A DNA stretch of 58,284 nt from NCBI GenBank assembly GCA_001784155.1, contig MFPL01000011.1, positions 1-58,284 of the forward strand. Reading direction: 5' to 3'. Made by a program: the position numbers and the translations under genes. The DNA is from Candidatus Levybacteria bacterium RIFCSPLOWO2_12_FULL_41_12. GTDB taxonomy: Bacteria > Patescibacteriota > Microgenomatia > Levybacterales > UBA12049. Of this stretch, positions 37,822-47,102 are shown piece after piece (positions within the stretch are counted from its first letter, which is position 1; each line of letters opens with the position of its first letter). The notes under the pieces are model-generated. The model was not told the origin of the DNA, did no database searches, and saw nothing but the letters and a program-made list of their open reading frames with translations.

Positions 37822-38661
37822 TTATTGCGGTGAAAAAATCGAGTAAGGGAAAAGTTCTGTTGGAATTTTCGGATGCCCCTGAAATACATTAACCCTTCTT
37901 TTCGTTTCACCCGACGTACCTGTGGACTCAATTAGATTTCCTTGCTGTGGCAGTATTGCGGTCGATTTCACGGCTATTTTACCATCATGGTAAATGGGGA
38001 TTATTCTCGTGATAAGCCCATTGGTTATGGTTATGGGAGGAGTCTTCCACTTAAAAGTGTAATTTTTCCCAGCTATGTCTACTTGTACGCCTCCAGTTGA
38101 TAGGGCGGGGGTAAAATTATTCTGGCCTACCCTAGGGCAAGCATCATATGCATACCTTTGAAGAGACGGAGTAGTTTTGGGACCAGTTATTACGGCAATT
38201 TCCAAAGCAGGAGCAGTTGCATCACAAGTGTTTCCGGTATCGCCCCAGTAAATTGTTAGAGTCGTTGACAGGGGAGGAGTAAAGATTATACTTTCATCAG
38301 TTGAGTAGTTAGAAAGCCAAACATCAGCGCCATCGTCTTTGGGAACCGCATTTCCACCGTTAAGGAAAAAGCTCGCTCCCGATATTGCGGTAACTTTTGT
38401 ACTGTAAGTAGTATTATTCGATCCAAGATTTCTGTCTCCTGCAGGCGCTGTGCCTAACTTTAAAGCTTGTTCAACTCCTGCTTCTGCGGCAGCAAGAGCT
38501 TTTTGAGACTCTGCCTCCTCTGTGGAAGTCCGAAGATTAGTGACACTTCGTGAGATTAGTGAAAGGCCTACTGTAAGCGCAACTATCATTACCAAAACAA
38601 CGATGAGAAGAACTTGGCCTTTTTGTCTTTCCCAATGCTTATCCGGGCAGAGAACTACCAT
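37822..38661 (-). CDS. PilX-like minor pilus assembly protein
   Basis: 279 residues. The N-terminus holds GQVLLIVVLVMIVALTVGLSLISRS near 15-39, the PilX-type transmembrane start without the FTLIEL pattern, followed by a helix AEAGVEQAL near 63-71. The rest is a beta-rich outer domain, with one pair of Cys (CDATAP / YDACPR) that could form a disulphide. It is likely a minor pilin involved in pilus initiation. Confidence 0.75.
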   Translation of the reverse strand: MVVLCPDKHWERQKGQVLLIVVLVMIVALTVGLSLISRSVTNLRTSTEEAESQKALAAAEAGVEQALKLGTAPAGDRNLGSNNTTYSTKVTAISGASFFLNGGNAVPKDDGADVWLSNYSTDESIIFTPPLSTTLTIYWGDTGNTCDATAPALEIAVITGPKTTPSLQRYAYDACPRVGQNNFTPALSTGGVQVDIAGKNYTFKWKTPPITITNGLITRIIPIYHDGKIAVKSTAILPQQGNLIESTGTSGETKRRVNVFQGHPKIPTELFPYSIFSPQ

Positions 38662-38708
38662 AATTTAAGAGTAACAGGGGAGGATTTACCTGTCAAGTCA
38701 AATTGATC

Positions 38709-39329
38709 CTATTTGTTAAGATTTCTGAAAGTTGCTGATGTCTGAAATTCGGCGGATGATTTTTTTTCAAAGAATGAAGTGTCATCGCCTTTTTGAGAAA
38801 GCTTGAAGTAAATACCTATCGTAGGCGTGTCTGTTTCAACATTCTGTGTGCAAGTGAAGTAGCATAAACCGGACTCTATTCTTACCGTATCCGTATCAAA
38901 AAGTGAGACTGGGGTAGAGGCTCCTGTCTTCTGGTATAAAGATTCTACAGAAGAGATGGTCTTGCAAGAAAATATTGACTCGATACTGTCTAGATCTGTA
39001 ATTTTAAGGTATTTATACTGCACGGTTGGCGGGGCAGGGGTTATGCCATATATCGAGCAATTTGTTTCATACACTCCTATGCCTGTTGTGCTTACCCCGT
39101 TGAAGGTTTTCGCAAACTTTATCTCTCTTGAGACTTTTGAAATTGCAGAATTACCGTTTTGCCTAACAGCATCAGTAACGCTGGTTTTGCTGACTCCTCT
39201 TAATGAGGAGAAAAGAATTGCTGTGATTATAGAAGAAACTGCAATTACTACAATACTTACCGCCAAAAGCTCTATCATTGTAAATCCGGCACCGCTTTTT
39301 ATTTTTGAATTTAGAATTTTATTATTCAT
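38709..39329 (-). CDS. PilW-like minor prepilin
   Basis: 206 residues. The class III leader MNNKILNSKIKSGAG ends before FTMIELLAVSIVVIAVSSIITAI, with Glu5 of the mature pilin present. The C-terminal domain has paired Cys (CYFTCTQN). Cleavage by PilD is expected at G^F. It overlaps the PilV-like gene by 8 bases. Confidence 0.78.
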   Translation of the reverse strand: MNNKILNSKIKSGAGFTMIELLAVSIVVIAVSSIITAILFSSLRGVSKTSVTDAVRQNGNSAISKVSREIKFAKTFNGVSTTGIGVYETNCSIYGITPAPPTVQYKYLKITDLDSIESIFSCKTISSVESLYQKTGASTPVSLFDTDTVRIESGLCYFTCTQNVETDTPTIGIYFKLSQKGDDTSFFEKKSSAEFQTSATFRNLNK

Positions 39330-39834
39330 AAAAAATCCCTTCGGATTTAGACGGATTATAATCGGTGAGACAAGACCTCAGCTCTACTTTATGACAATAT
39401 GGACTACCTACAGCTACAGTGCATTTATTGTCTGCCCATTGAACTGTTACGATAATCTTGGTATTGCCGCTACAATCTGTATTTCCGTGTGTGATGTTGA
39501 CTTCTCTTTCAAATATATCTACTCTTTGCTCTTCGGGACATCTCCCGGGATTTGGAAGAACAAGAAGTTGTAAAGTCAAATCTGGACCCAAACAATAATC
39601 CCCTTGCTGAGAGAGGTCGAAAAACGATACCTGTGATTGAGATATTCTTTTTACGGTCTCTATTCCTTCCTGCGCGTATTGAGTGGCCTGATTTTGGTTT
39701 CTCGTAAAAATGGCATTGTTTAGGGAAGAGATAACTACTACTGTAATAGCACCTATTATAGTCACGGCAATGCTTAAAGAAACCAAAGCTTCAATAAGAG
39801 TCTGTCCTTTTTGACTTTTAAACGCTCTTAACAT
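39322..39834 (-). CDS. PilV-like minor prepilin
   Basis: 170 residues. It starts MLRAFKSQKGQTLIEALVSL, with a short leader, Gln in place of the usual Phe after the cleavage Gly, and the conserved Glu5. Several Cys in the outer domain (CLGPD, CPEE, CSGN, CTVAV, CHKVELRSC) suggest disulphides. It overlaps the FimT-like gene by 7 bases. Confidence 0.75.
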   Translation of the reverse strand: MLRAFKSQKGQTLIEALVSLSIAVTIIGAITVVVISSLNNAIFTRNQNQATQYAQEGIETVKRISQSQVSFFDLSQQGDYCLGPDLTLQLLVLPNPGRCPEEQRVDIFEREVNITHGNTDCSGNTKIIVTVQWADNKCTVAVGSPYCHKVELRSCLTDYNPSKSEGIFYE

Positions 39835-40361
39835 CCGCTCTTGACAGTAACAATTCCAAGGTTACTTAATGTGATTAATTTTTCATCCAGACCGTAGCCT
39901 AGAAGACAAATTGACCCGCCGTTAACTGTCTTTGAAAATAAAGGGTAGAAGAAAGTTTCAGTCCCATCCGATGCGATTACACTACTTATCTTTATATTTG
40001 TGGGTAAAGTAATGCTTGTAATCATCTCCTCTGTTAAGTCTGTGCCGTCTCCGCTTGAACATCTCGCACTAAGGGTGAGCTTGCTATTTGAACCGTCTAC
40101 CTCCACCTCGTAGCCATCCAAAACGGCGGGTTGGCTGCACGACGCCTTTGGCTTTACCTGAGAAAGGGAGTTGGACTTGGCTTGATTTAGCAAATTTACT
40201 ACATTTGATACCGATCCGCTTAGCTGCTGGGTCCTATCGTAGTTAACAAAAGACACTATTCCTATGGTAGCAAGTATAGAAATCACAGAAATAACCACAA
40301 TAAGCTCTATTAGAGTAAAACCGTTATTTAAGACTCGGGGTTTTAATTTTGGCAGTCTCAT
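39828..40361 (-). CDS. FimT/GspH-like minor prepilin
   Basis: 177 residues. The leader MRLPKLKPRVLNNG precedes FTLIELIVVISVISILATIGIVSF. The outer domain fits the GspH/FimT class, which in some species binds DNA for uptake; the electropositive C-terminal signature is not clear here. It overlaps the upstream pilin by 4 bases. Confidence 0.78.
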   Translation of the reverse strand: MRLPKLKPRVLNNGFTLIELIVVISVISILATIGIVSFVNYDRTQQLSGSVSNVVNLLNQAKSNSLSQVKPKASCSQPAVLDGYEVEVDGSNSKLTLSARCSSGDGTDLTEEMITSITLPTNIKISSVIASDGTETFFYPLFSKTVNGGSICLLGYGLDEKLITLSNLGIVTVKSGC

Positions 40362-40933
40362 AAATCGGTAAGAACATAATATTTTCCGTTGGGAGCTGTG
40401 CCACAGTTTGTTGGAGCTCCCGTTGGAGGAGTTAGAGTAATGTCTTTATCATTAGAATTTTCTAAACACGCAACTAGATCGTAGCCATTTAAGTTAATCG
40501 CGTAATAGTAATTGCCACTATTGTATGCCGTAGTACCCAGGGGATCTGATGGGATTTTCTTCATATATATTGTTGTGCAGGTTGGGGCGTTACCCAATGC
40601 TGTGCTAGACGAACAGTTCTTAAGTCCTGGCGAGGTTGGGGGATAGCTTCCTACATCTGCTCGATAAAGCTCCAATGCCGACTGAATCTGTCGAAGATTT
40701 GATTTTCGCTGTGCGTCCCTGCTTCGCTCTCTTACTCCCAGAAAATTTGCCATAAGAAGAGTTGAGAGAACACCTATTATCGCAATTACTATTAGAAGCT
40801 CGACAAGAGTAAACCCCTTATCCGAATTTCCAATTTTTCCCGCCTCAGCGGGATCCCGCATTTGCGTGGACAATTTCCCCCACTTCACCCAAGCTTTGCG
40901 AGGCGAGCAATTTCCAATTAATTTCTTATTCAT
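40358..40933 (-). CDS. Type IV prepilin (GspG-like) with a 28-residue insert in its leader
   Basis: 191 residues. The pilin core GFTLVELLIVIAIIGVLSTLLM begins near residue 40 with a GspG-like ALELYRADVGSYPP near 85. The leader is unusually long: MNKKLIGN and SDKG would make a normal 12-residue leader, but 28 residues (CSPRKAWVKWGKLSTQMRDP and eight more) lie between. At the DNA level this is an 84-base in-frame insert bounded by the direct repeat AATTGGAAATT and containing a palindrome. Cleavage at G^F may still occur. Confidence 0.82.
   Translation of the reverse strand: MNKKLIGNCSPRKAWVKWGKLSTQMRDPAEAGKIGNSDKGFTLVELLIVIAIIGVLSTLLMANFLGVRERSRDAQRKSNLRQIQSALELYRADVGSYPPTSPGLKNCSSSTALGNAPTCTTIYMKKIPSDPLGTTAYNSGNYYYAINLNGYDLVACLENSNDKDITLTPPTGAPTNCGTAPNGKYYVLTDL
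40825..40919. repeat. 84-bp in-frame insertion with 11-bp direct repeats and palindrome
   Basis: AATTTCCAATT occurs at 40825-40835 and again at 40909-40919 (plus-strand reading). The 73 bases between hold GCGGGATCCCGC and CCCGCTGAGGCGGG (minus-strand reading), two overlapping inverted repeats. Removing one repeat and the insert gives a perfect short prepilin leader. Confidence 0.75.
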
Positions 40934-40953
40934 TATTCTTTAATCAATTTAGG

Positions 40954-41571
40954 CTATGGCGAAACATTCGAGCTGGATACTCCGTAATTACAAACGCCTC
41001 CGCAAGCATTCTGCATATTTATGCTTCCTGCACTAGGATCCGAGCATGCATTATTTATTCCCGAGCAAACGCCTGGGTCCTTGCTCCCTCTTTCAAGACT
41101 AACGTATAAATAATACGACTGCCCCTCGGAATAATATATATAGTTATAGCCTCCTTTGGGATCTTCTGGTAAAGTGCTCATGTAAGGAGCCCAAGACTTT
41201 CCCCAATCTTTGATGCCACTATGAAAAATTCTGTACATCGGGCTAGTTGTTGAATGCGCAGGGTACGCACCGAAGTCATTGTAGTAGACCTCTAGAGCTT
41301 TTTGGACTTGCGAAAGGTCTGATTTGCGCCTGACGTCATTTCCTTTATGTATTTGTCCTATCGGGTCAAGGGCCGCCATTACTCCTCCTATCAGGATTGC
41401 AATGAGGCCGATAACAATAACCAACTCAACTAATGTAAAGCCTTTTAAATCCCGAAGAATCGTGTCGAAGCTTTTACTATCATATCTCCAAAAAAAATGC
41501 TTAAAAGTGTTCCTAAAACCAAAAAAGGTCCGAAGGGAATTGTATCCTTTCTTAATCTCTTTTTCCCCCAT
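40954..41571 (-). CDS. Type IV prepilin, start uncertain
   Basis: The pilin core KGFTLVELVIVIGLIAILIGGVMAAL begins near residue 43 of the track ORF, followed by DLSQVQKALEVYYNDFGAYP and a Cys-rich tail. The ORF start at 41571 would overlap pilD by 127 bases and give a 43-residue leader. No ATG, GTG or TTG lies between it and the core; ATT near 41464 (ILRDLKG) would give a normal leader. The C-terminal six Cys suggest a disulphide-stabilised pilin. Confidence 0.75.
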   Translation of the reverse strand: MGEKEIKKGYNSLRTFFGFRNTFKHFFWRYDSKSFDTILRDLKGFTLVELVIVIGLIAILIGGVMAALDPIGQIHKGNDVRRKSDLSQVQKALEVYYNDFGAYPAHSTTSPMYRIFHSGIKDWGKSWAPYMSTLPEDPKGGYNYIYYSEGQSYYLYVSLERGSKDPGVCSGINNACSDPSAGSINMQNACGGVCNYGVSSSNVSP

Positions 41572-42221
41572 AAAACTAGTATGATGGCACTTATTCCTCC
41601 TGTCAAGAACGCAAGATAGATACCAACTAACGTATGCGGAAACCCTAAAGAAAATCCCATAAGGAGCGAGAACTTGAGGTCTCCGAGGCCTATTCCTTTG
41701 CCACGGGTAGCCAAAAATATTATAAAGAAGAAAATGAAAAGTCCTACGGCAGAGAGAAGGCTTAATACAAAGTCTGTTTTAGCAAAGAGCGAGATGTAGA
41801 CTATTACAAAAGCCAGAGTAGGGAACACTATCTTGTCCGGGATAAGCCCGTATCTGAGGTCTGAGAAGAAAATAACTACAAAAGAGCTTGATAAGACTAG
41901 GTAGAAAAGAAGGGATGGGATTAAAGTCATCTGAAAATTTGTCCATACAAAATAATAAATTCCGGCAAAAGTAGCGCCTGTCACTATTTCTACCACAGGG
42001 TAGAAGTAGGAAAGAGGAGCGCCGCAATACCTACATTTGGCAAAAAGACTCGCAAAGGAGAGGACGGGAATTAAGTCCCTCCATCCCAAAACGCTCCTGC
42101 ATGTTTCACAATAACTCCTTCCAAAAATTGACTCTCCTCTAGGAACCCTGTCTATGAGAACATTCAGAAAGCTCCCAAGGATTAGCCCGATTAGGAAAAA
42201 TGCAATGAACGAAATCAACAT
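41445..42221 (-). CDS. pilD: Prepilin peptidase PilD
   Basis: 258 residues with about eight membrane spans. The N-terminal methylase part has LGSFLNVLIDRVPRGESI near 15 and a CETC / CRYCG zinc pair near 40-67. Catalytic Asp residues are in FFSDLRYGLIPD near 122 and GLGDLKFSL near 179 (the GxGD-type). It cleaves and N-methylates the prepilins encoded around it. Its end overlaps the adjacent pilin frame. Confidence 0.93.
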   Translation of the reverse strand: MLISFIAFFLIGLILGSFLNVLIDRVPRGESIFGRSYCETCRSVLGWRDLIPVLSFASLFAKCRYCGAPLSYFYPVVEIVTGATFAGIYYFVWTNFQMTLIPSLLFYLVLSSSFVVIFFSDLRYGLIPDKIVFPTLAFVIVYISLFAKTDFVLSLLSAVGLFIFFFIIFLATRGKGIGLGDLKFSLLMGFSLGFPHTLVGIYLAFLTGGISAIILVLWGKKRLRKDTIPFGPFLVLGTLLSIFFGDMIVKASTRFFGI

Positions 42222-42266
42222 TAAGCTAATAATAAATCAAAAAAGAAGAGGAGAGAAGGGGGAATT

Positions 42267-42854
42267 TTACTCTGTACACCAATAGCAATTAACCCCGCCA
42301 GTAGCCTGCTGAGATTTGCAAGTTGTTCCAACTGTGCTACCCGTCGCGTCTGTATACTTGGTGGCTTTATCTTCCTGTCCTGATGTTGATTTAGGCAGAA
42401 AGCAGACTTTAACACTATTAGTGGATGCATTTGTGGTGACAAAAAGTTTATCGAGTCCAGAAACGTCTTTAAATCCATCCTTAAGCTCAGAATCACCAGA
42501 GCTATCAAGATAATTATCAATACAGGGAATCAATGTTGTTATAGTTGAACCTGCCGCAACGGGTACAGGACAGCTAGCCGCTCCCGCACTTGTAACCCAC
42601 GGGAATTCTGTATGATTTGTATAGTAACGAATATTCCCGTTCACAAACTCTGCACCGATATTCTTCATATTCGCATCAGAGCCTTTGTTAATCTGCTCAA
42701 AGGGGTTAATTGTAGCTACCATGGCAGAGATAAGGATACCCAGGATGCCGATGACGACGAGGAGTTCGATGAGGGTGAAGCCTGCCTGCCGCATGGCATG
42801 GCCTTTTTGAGAAGCTTTAAAAAGCCTTTTTAACGCTTCGGGCAGTTTTCTCAT
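42267..42854 (-). CDS. Type IV prepilin, probable major pilin
   Basis: 195 residues. The leader up to AG is followed by FTLIELLVVIGILGILISAMVATI and a small outer domain with CYW Cys near the C-terminus. The ATG at 42854 follows a strong promoter by 10 bases; an internal Met (MRQAGF) would give a shorter leader. Its own promoter and position ahead of pilD suggest it is the most abundant pilin. The leader carries a GC-rich CCTGCCTGCC stretch resembling the palindromes elsewhere. Confidence 0.82.
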   Translation of the reverse strand: MRKLPEALKRLFKASQKGHAMRQAGFTLIELLVVIGILGILISAMVATINPFEQINKGSDANMKNIGAEFVNGNIRYYTNHTEFPWVTSAGAASCPVPVAAGSTITTLIPCIDNYLDSSGDSELKDGFKDVSGLDKLFVTTNASTNSVKVCFLPKSTSGQEDKATKYTDATGSTVGTTCKSQQATGGVNCYWCTE

Positions 42855-42864
42855 GTATATACAT

Positions 42865-42894
42865 ATCGTACCTAAATAAAAAACGTATTGTCAA
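42865..42894 (-). promoter_or_regulatory. Promoter of the major pilin
   Basis: On the minus strand TTGACA (42889-42894), an 18-bp spacer and TACGAT (42865-42870). The ATG follows after 10 bases. Confidence 0.7.
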
Positions 42895-42920
42895 GTGGTA
42901 GTTTTTTGCTTGCCTGCCCC

Positions 42921-44120
42921 CTACTGAATTGAAGAAACCAAACTGTAGATTGGGGTGATGACAGAAATTATCAAGAATGCAACTCCGATACCTAAAACTA
43001 TCATAATAAAAGGCTCCATCGCAGTAGTTAGCGTCTTAACGAGCTGGTTTACTTCATTTTCAAAGTATTCAGAAGCCCTAATAAGCGTCTCGTCTAATTT
43101 TCCCGTTTCTTCTCCTATTTTTACTAGCTGCACCAGAAGTTGAGGAAACATGGGGTAGACTGACATCGAGTCGCCTATTCCCACGCCCTTTTCAATTTTC
43201 TTAGCAATATCTTTTATAGCCATCTCGTAGATTTTATTGTTAGCTACATCTGCTGTCTGTAAAAGAGACTGGACGACTGAAGTACCCGTTCCGACGAGAA
43301 GCCCAAATGTTCTTGAAAATTCAGCTAAGATGGACTGCTTTATGAGCTTCCCAAAGACTGGGAAACGAAGAATCAAATTATCGGATGCCAGTCTCCCCCC
43401 TTCAGTTTTTCTCCATCTGCGAAAGGCATAAATAATAGCGCCTCCTGCCAGAAGTATAATCGGCCAGAAGGTCCTGACAAATCCCGAAAGCCCCATAATT
43501 ATGCGTGTAGGTAAGGGGAGGGGAACGTTAAGATTCTGGTAAAGGGTAGCGAGCTGCGGCATAACAAAAATCATCATTATAAAAATGACAATAATCATCA
43601 TTATGACAACTACAGCCGGGTACATTAGCGCAGATTTTATGGTTGAGCGAAGCTTTTGCTGCTTTTCCAAGTTATCAGCGAGCCGGAGTAGAACTTTATC
43701 CAAGAGACCCGATGATTCACCGGCTCTAACGATAGAGATATAGATCGGCGAAAAAACCTTCGGGTGCTTCTCAATGGCTTTTGAGAAAGACGAACCTTCT
43801 TGAATATCTGCTATCAAAGCATTTACGACTTCAATCATTGAGGGATTTGATATCTGTTCTTTAAGGATATCGAGGCTTCTGGAAAGAGTTATTCCCGCCG
43901 TAATCATGGACGATAGCTGTCTGGTAAACAACACGACGTCTTTTGATTTAACTTTCTTTTTGAAGGGAAGATATTGAGCCAGTCTTTCACTTTGACTTAT
44001 TTGTACAGGAATAAGTTGCCTACCCCGAAGATAGGCTGCTGCTTCATTTACGTCTTTTGCGTCAATTACTCCTCTTACTGTTTTTCCGTCTTTTGTTACA
44101 GCCTTATATGTGAGTTTCAT
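42921..44120 (-). CDS. pilC: Type IV pilus inner-membrane platform protein PilC
   Basis: 399 residues: two homologous GspF domains, with ARQLSSMITAGITLSRSLDIL near 66 and FSRTFGLLVGTGTSVVQSL near 268, and membrane helices near 165-190, 215-235 and 372-395. It is the platform on which PilB and PilT act. It ends upstream of the pilin promoter, and starts 5 bases after pilT ends. Confidence 0.95.
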   Translation of the reverse strand: MKLTYKAVTKDGKTVRGVIDAKDVNEAAAYLRGRQLIPVQISQSERLAQYLPFKKKVKSKDVVLFTRQLSSMITAGITLSRSLDILKEQISNPSMIEVVNALIADIQEGSSFSKAIEKHPKVFSPIYISIVRAGESSGLLDKVLLRLADNLEKQQKLRSTIKSALMYPAVVVIMMIIVIFIMMIFVMPQLATLYQNLNVPLPLPTRIIMGLSGFVRTFWPIILLAGGAIIYAFRRWRKTEGGRLASDNLILRFPVFGKLIKQSILAEFSRTFGLLVGTGTSVVQSLLQTADVANNKIYEMAIKDIAKKIEKGVGIGDSMSVYPMFPQLLVQLVKIGEETGKLDETLIRASEYFENEVNQLVKTLTTAMEPFIMIVLGIGVAFLIISVITPIYSLVSSIQ

Positions 44121-44125
44121 AGCCT

Positions 44126-45193
44126 TTAACCGGTCATTCGAAGAAGATCATCGGGACGAATTGCATAGCTTTTAGCGGTCTCAAGGCTTATGTTTCCTGA
44201 AAGCACCAGGGAAGCGAGGGATGTCTCAAGAGTCGTCATCCCCACATCCTGAGAGGTCTGGATAACAGAATCTATAAGGTGTGTCTTTCCCTCTCTTATG
44301 TTATTCGCTATTGCACCAGTTCCAACCAAGACTTCAACAGCCGGTACGCGTCCTCCATTTATTTGAGGTATAAGTCGCTGGGAAACTATTCCCTTAAGTG
44401 TGGCTGCGAGCTGCACGCGAATTTGCGGCTGCTGATCTGTAGGAAACGTGTCTATAATTCTATCAATCGTCTGGCTTGCTGAATTCGTATGAAGAGTGGA
44501 GAAAACCAAATGTCCGGTTTCAGCGATTGTTATGGCCGCCGAAATGGTTTCGGGATCTCTCATTTCTCCAATCAAAACTACGTCAGGATCCTCGCGAAGT
44601 GTGGCGCGAAGAGCCAAACCCCAGGAATGAGTGTCTATGTTCATTTCTCTTTGTGAAATAATACTTTTTCCTGGCGGATAAACGTACTCTATTGGATCTT
44701 CAATCGTAAGAATATGGTCTGGTTTATTGAGATTTATCTCGTTTATTATTGCCGCTAGAGTTGTCGACTTTCCGTGTCCCGTGGGTCCTGTAACCAGAAC
44801 AAATCCCTGTTTTAAACCTGCAAATGTATGACAAATTTTGGGAAGTTTTAAATCTTCAATCGTCCTTATGTTGGGCTGTAAAAATCTAAAAGCGCCCGAT
44901 ACAAAACCTTTTTGAAAATAAAGATTAGTACGAAATCTTCCCGCGAGCACACCCTGTCCTCCTCCAAATCCAAAGGAAAAATCAAGCTCCTTATTCGTCA
45001 GAAAATATTCCTTCTGGTCGGGTTTCAAAAGCGAAAAAATCATTTCCTCAAGAACCTCGTGCGTCAGGGCAGGGTAGTTGGTGAGATAGTGGAGGGTTCC
45101 GTCAATCCTTATAGTAGGCGGAATACCTATAAGAAGGTGAAGGTCTGATGCATTATTTTTTATGGTAAGAGTTAAAAGTTCTTGTATAGTCAT
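44126..45193 (-). CDS. pilT: Pilus retraction ATPase PilT
   Basis: 355 residues. Walker A reads GPTGHGKSTTLA near 134 (His where Ser is common), the Asp box LTIEDPIEYVY near 164, Walker B VLIGEMRDPETI near 200, and the His box HLVFSTLHTNSA near 222. It powers pilus retraction. It starts 2 bases after pilB ends. The family also includes PilU, but the full length supports PilT. Confidence 0.94.
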   Translation of the reverse strand: MTIQELLTLTIKNNASDLHLLIGIPPTIRIDGTLHYLTNYPALTHEVLEEMIFSLLKPDQKEYFLTNKELDFSFGFGGGQGVLAGRFRTNLYFQKGFVSGAFRFLQPNIRTIEDLKLPKICHTFAGLKQGFVLVTGPTGHGKSTTLAAIINEINLNKPDHILTIEDPIEYVYPPGKSIISQREMNIDTHSWGLALRATLREDPDVVLIGEMRDPETISAAITIAETGHLVFSTLHTNSASQTIDRIIDTFPTDQQPQIRVQLAATLKGIVSQRLIPQINGGRVPAVEVLVGTGAIANNIREGKTHLIDSVIQTSQDVGMTTLETSLASLVLSGNISLETAKSYAIRPDDLLRMTG

Positions 45194-45195
45194 AT

Positions 45196-46917
45196 CTATT
45201 CCTGAGCAACGCGGAGAACCTCCTCAATCGTGGTTACTCCCTGAATTACTTTTAAATATCCGTCCTGTTTCATCGTAATCATACCCTCTAGAACTGCCTC
45301 TTTCTCTACAGCTACGCTCTCGGGATGCTCAAGAATCAAGCTCGCAATTTTTTGTGACACAGGAAGGACCTCAAAAACTCCTATTCTGCCTAAGTATCCG
45401 GAACCTCCGCACTCGCCACAACCTTTTCCGCGGTATAACTGTACTTGCTGATTCGCAGGGAACAGTCTTCCCAGGTTTTTCTTTAACTCTTCTACAATTT
45501 GGGCAGACGGAGCATAAGACTCTTTACAATTAGGGCAAATTTGTCTGACAATTCTTTGTCCCACAACGGCGTTCATAACGGAAGATAAAAGAAAAGTTTC
45601 GGCTCCCAGATCTATAAGACGAGGCAGGGCTCCGGCGGCAGAGGAAGTGTGAAGAGTAGAAAAGACCAAATGACCTGTAAGCGCAGCCTGAATGGCGAGC
45701 TCTGTTGTTTCTTTGTCTCTAATTTCTCCAACCAGAATAATGTTGGGGTCTTGTCTTAAAAATGACCTAAGCCCTGTAGCAAAAGTTAGGCCAATTGCTG
45801 GGTTAATCTGAACCTGATTCACGCCAGATATCTGATATTCGACAGGATCTTCAAGCGTCATTATGTTAACCCTCGGAGTATTTAGTTTTGCAAGAACGGA
45901 ATATAAAGTACTAGTTTTCCCCGAACCCGTCGGTCCACAAACTATGATAATTCCGTGCGGGCGGAGAATATTTGTCTCAAGATTTTTTAAGGAAACGCCA
46001 TTGAGTCCTAAATCCTGAAGTGAGGGTACACCTCCTGATTTCCTGAGAAGCCTTATTACAATCTTTTCACCATATACCGTAGGGAGAACAGATATACGAA
46101 GGTCTACCTCTTTCTCCTGTGCTTTAAAGTTGAACCGTCCGTCCTGAGGAGTCCTGTGCTCGTCTATTTTCATGTCTGAGAGAATTTTTATTCTTGAGAT
46201 TACCGACTCCTGAACTGTTTTAGGAAGAGACAATCGATCATATAGGATTCCATCGATTCTATAACGAACACGTATTCTATCTTCCTGCGGCTCTATGTGG
46301 ACATCTGAGGCTCTCGAACTGAGCGCATACTCAAGTATTGTTGAGACTATCTTTGCAATGGGAGCCTCCTTTATGATTTGGGAAATCTGAGTGCTGTCAA
46401 TAGTCTTTGTCTCGTTAAATTCTTCCGTCTCTTTTAGTGCCTCACCGACCTCTCCAACAATCTCCTGTCTATATTGCTCGTTGATCGCGCGCACCACATC
46501 GTTAGGGGAGGCAGCAAAGGTTTTTATATTAAGACGGGTTTTTTGCTTTACAAAGGATAAAGCATCGAGGTCCACGGGATTTGCCATTGCAACAGACAGG
46601 GTCTGAGTCTTTTCGTCAAACAAAAAAGGTATTAAATTAAATCGCTCGACGACCGCGCGCGGTATATAACTTAGAGCCTGGGGTGAGAAAGAAGTGTTAG
46701 ACAGGGAAATAAAAGGAATGCCTAAAAGCTTTGCTTTGGCTTCGGACAATTTTTCTTCGCTTACTAGATTTAAGGACTGGATAATCGCTTCCTCCGGAGT
46801 TCCCTGCGTGGCGCTTCTTACTTTTATATCAGAGTACTGAGTCTGATTGATAATACCTTCAGCGAATAATATATCGCTTAGGCTCGTAACGCTATTTGTC
46901 GTTGTAGCTTGGGGCAT
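45196..46917 (-). CDS. pilB: Pilus extension ATPase PilB
   Basis: About 573 residues. The N-terminal GspE-N/MshEN region precedes the ATPase: Walker A GPTGSGKTSTLYS near 331, Asp box MTLEDPVEYQISG near 360, Walker B LVGEIRDKET near 398, HLVFSTLHTSSA near 421 and a zinc-binding CPNC..CGECGGSG near 465-510. The ATG at 46917 is favoured over the TTG at 46953 because a TTGAAA-17-TACTAT promoter lies just before it. It powers pilus extension and heads the pilB-pilT-pilC group. Confidence 0.93.
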   Translation of the reverse strand: MPQATTTNSVTSLSDILFAEGIINQTQYSDIKVRSATQGTPEEAIIQSLNLVSEEKLSEAKAKLLGIPFISLSNTSFSPQALSYIPRAVVERFNLIPFLFDEKTQTLSVAMANPVDLDALSFVKQKTRLNIKTFAASPNDVVRAINEQYRQEIVGEVGEALKETEEFNETKTIDSTQISQIIKEAPIAKIVSTILEYALSSRASDVHIEPQEDRIRVRYRIDGILYDRLSLPKTVQESVISRIKILSDMKIDEHRTPQDGRFNFKAQEKEVDLRISVLPTVYGEKIVIRLLRKSGGVPSLQDLGLNGVSLKNLETNILRPHGIIIVCGPTGSGKTSTLYSVLAKLNTPRVNIMTLEDPVEYQISGVNQVQINPAIGLTFATGLRSFLRQDPNIILVGEIRDKETTELAIQAALTGHLVFSTLHTSSAAGALPRLIDLGAETFLLSSVMNAVVGQRIVRQICPNCKESYAPSAQIVEELKKNLGRLFPANQQVQLYRGKGCGECGGSGYLGRIGVFEVLPVSQKIASLILEHPESVAVEKEAVLEGMITMKQDGYLKVIQGVTTIEEVLRVAQE

Positions 46918-46953
46918 TACTATTATAGTAGGAGATTGCATATAAAATTTCAA

Positions 46954-47102
46954 ATAGCAAACAGCAAATCTGATAGAATATAACGCGCGGGGAGCTTTGC
47001 AAAATTTTCGCCACGTACGTCAGCGACGAAGATTATACGGATAAACAAACTTTATTCGCGCAGGCAGTAAGAAAGTTTTAGCAAGCGACCTCAGCGCTGA
47101 CC
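46954..47102 (+). other. Intergenic region with a coding-like relic
   Basis: A plus-strand frame reads DEDYTDKQTLFAQAVRKF and stops near 47075. It has no usable start and may be the end of a lost gene upstream of holB (tmk often occupies that place). Low support. Confidence 0.2.
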
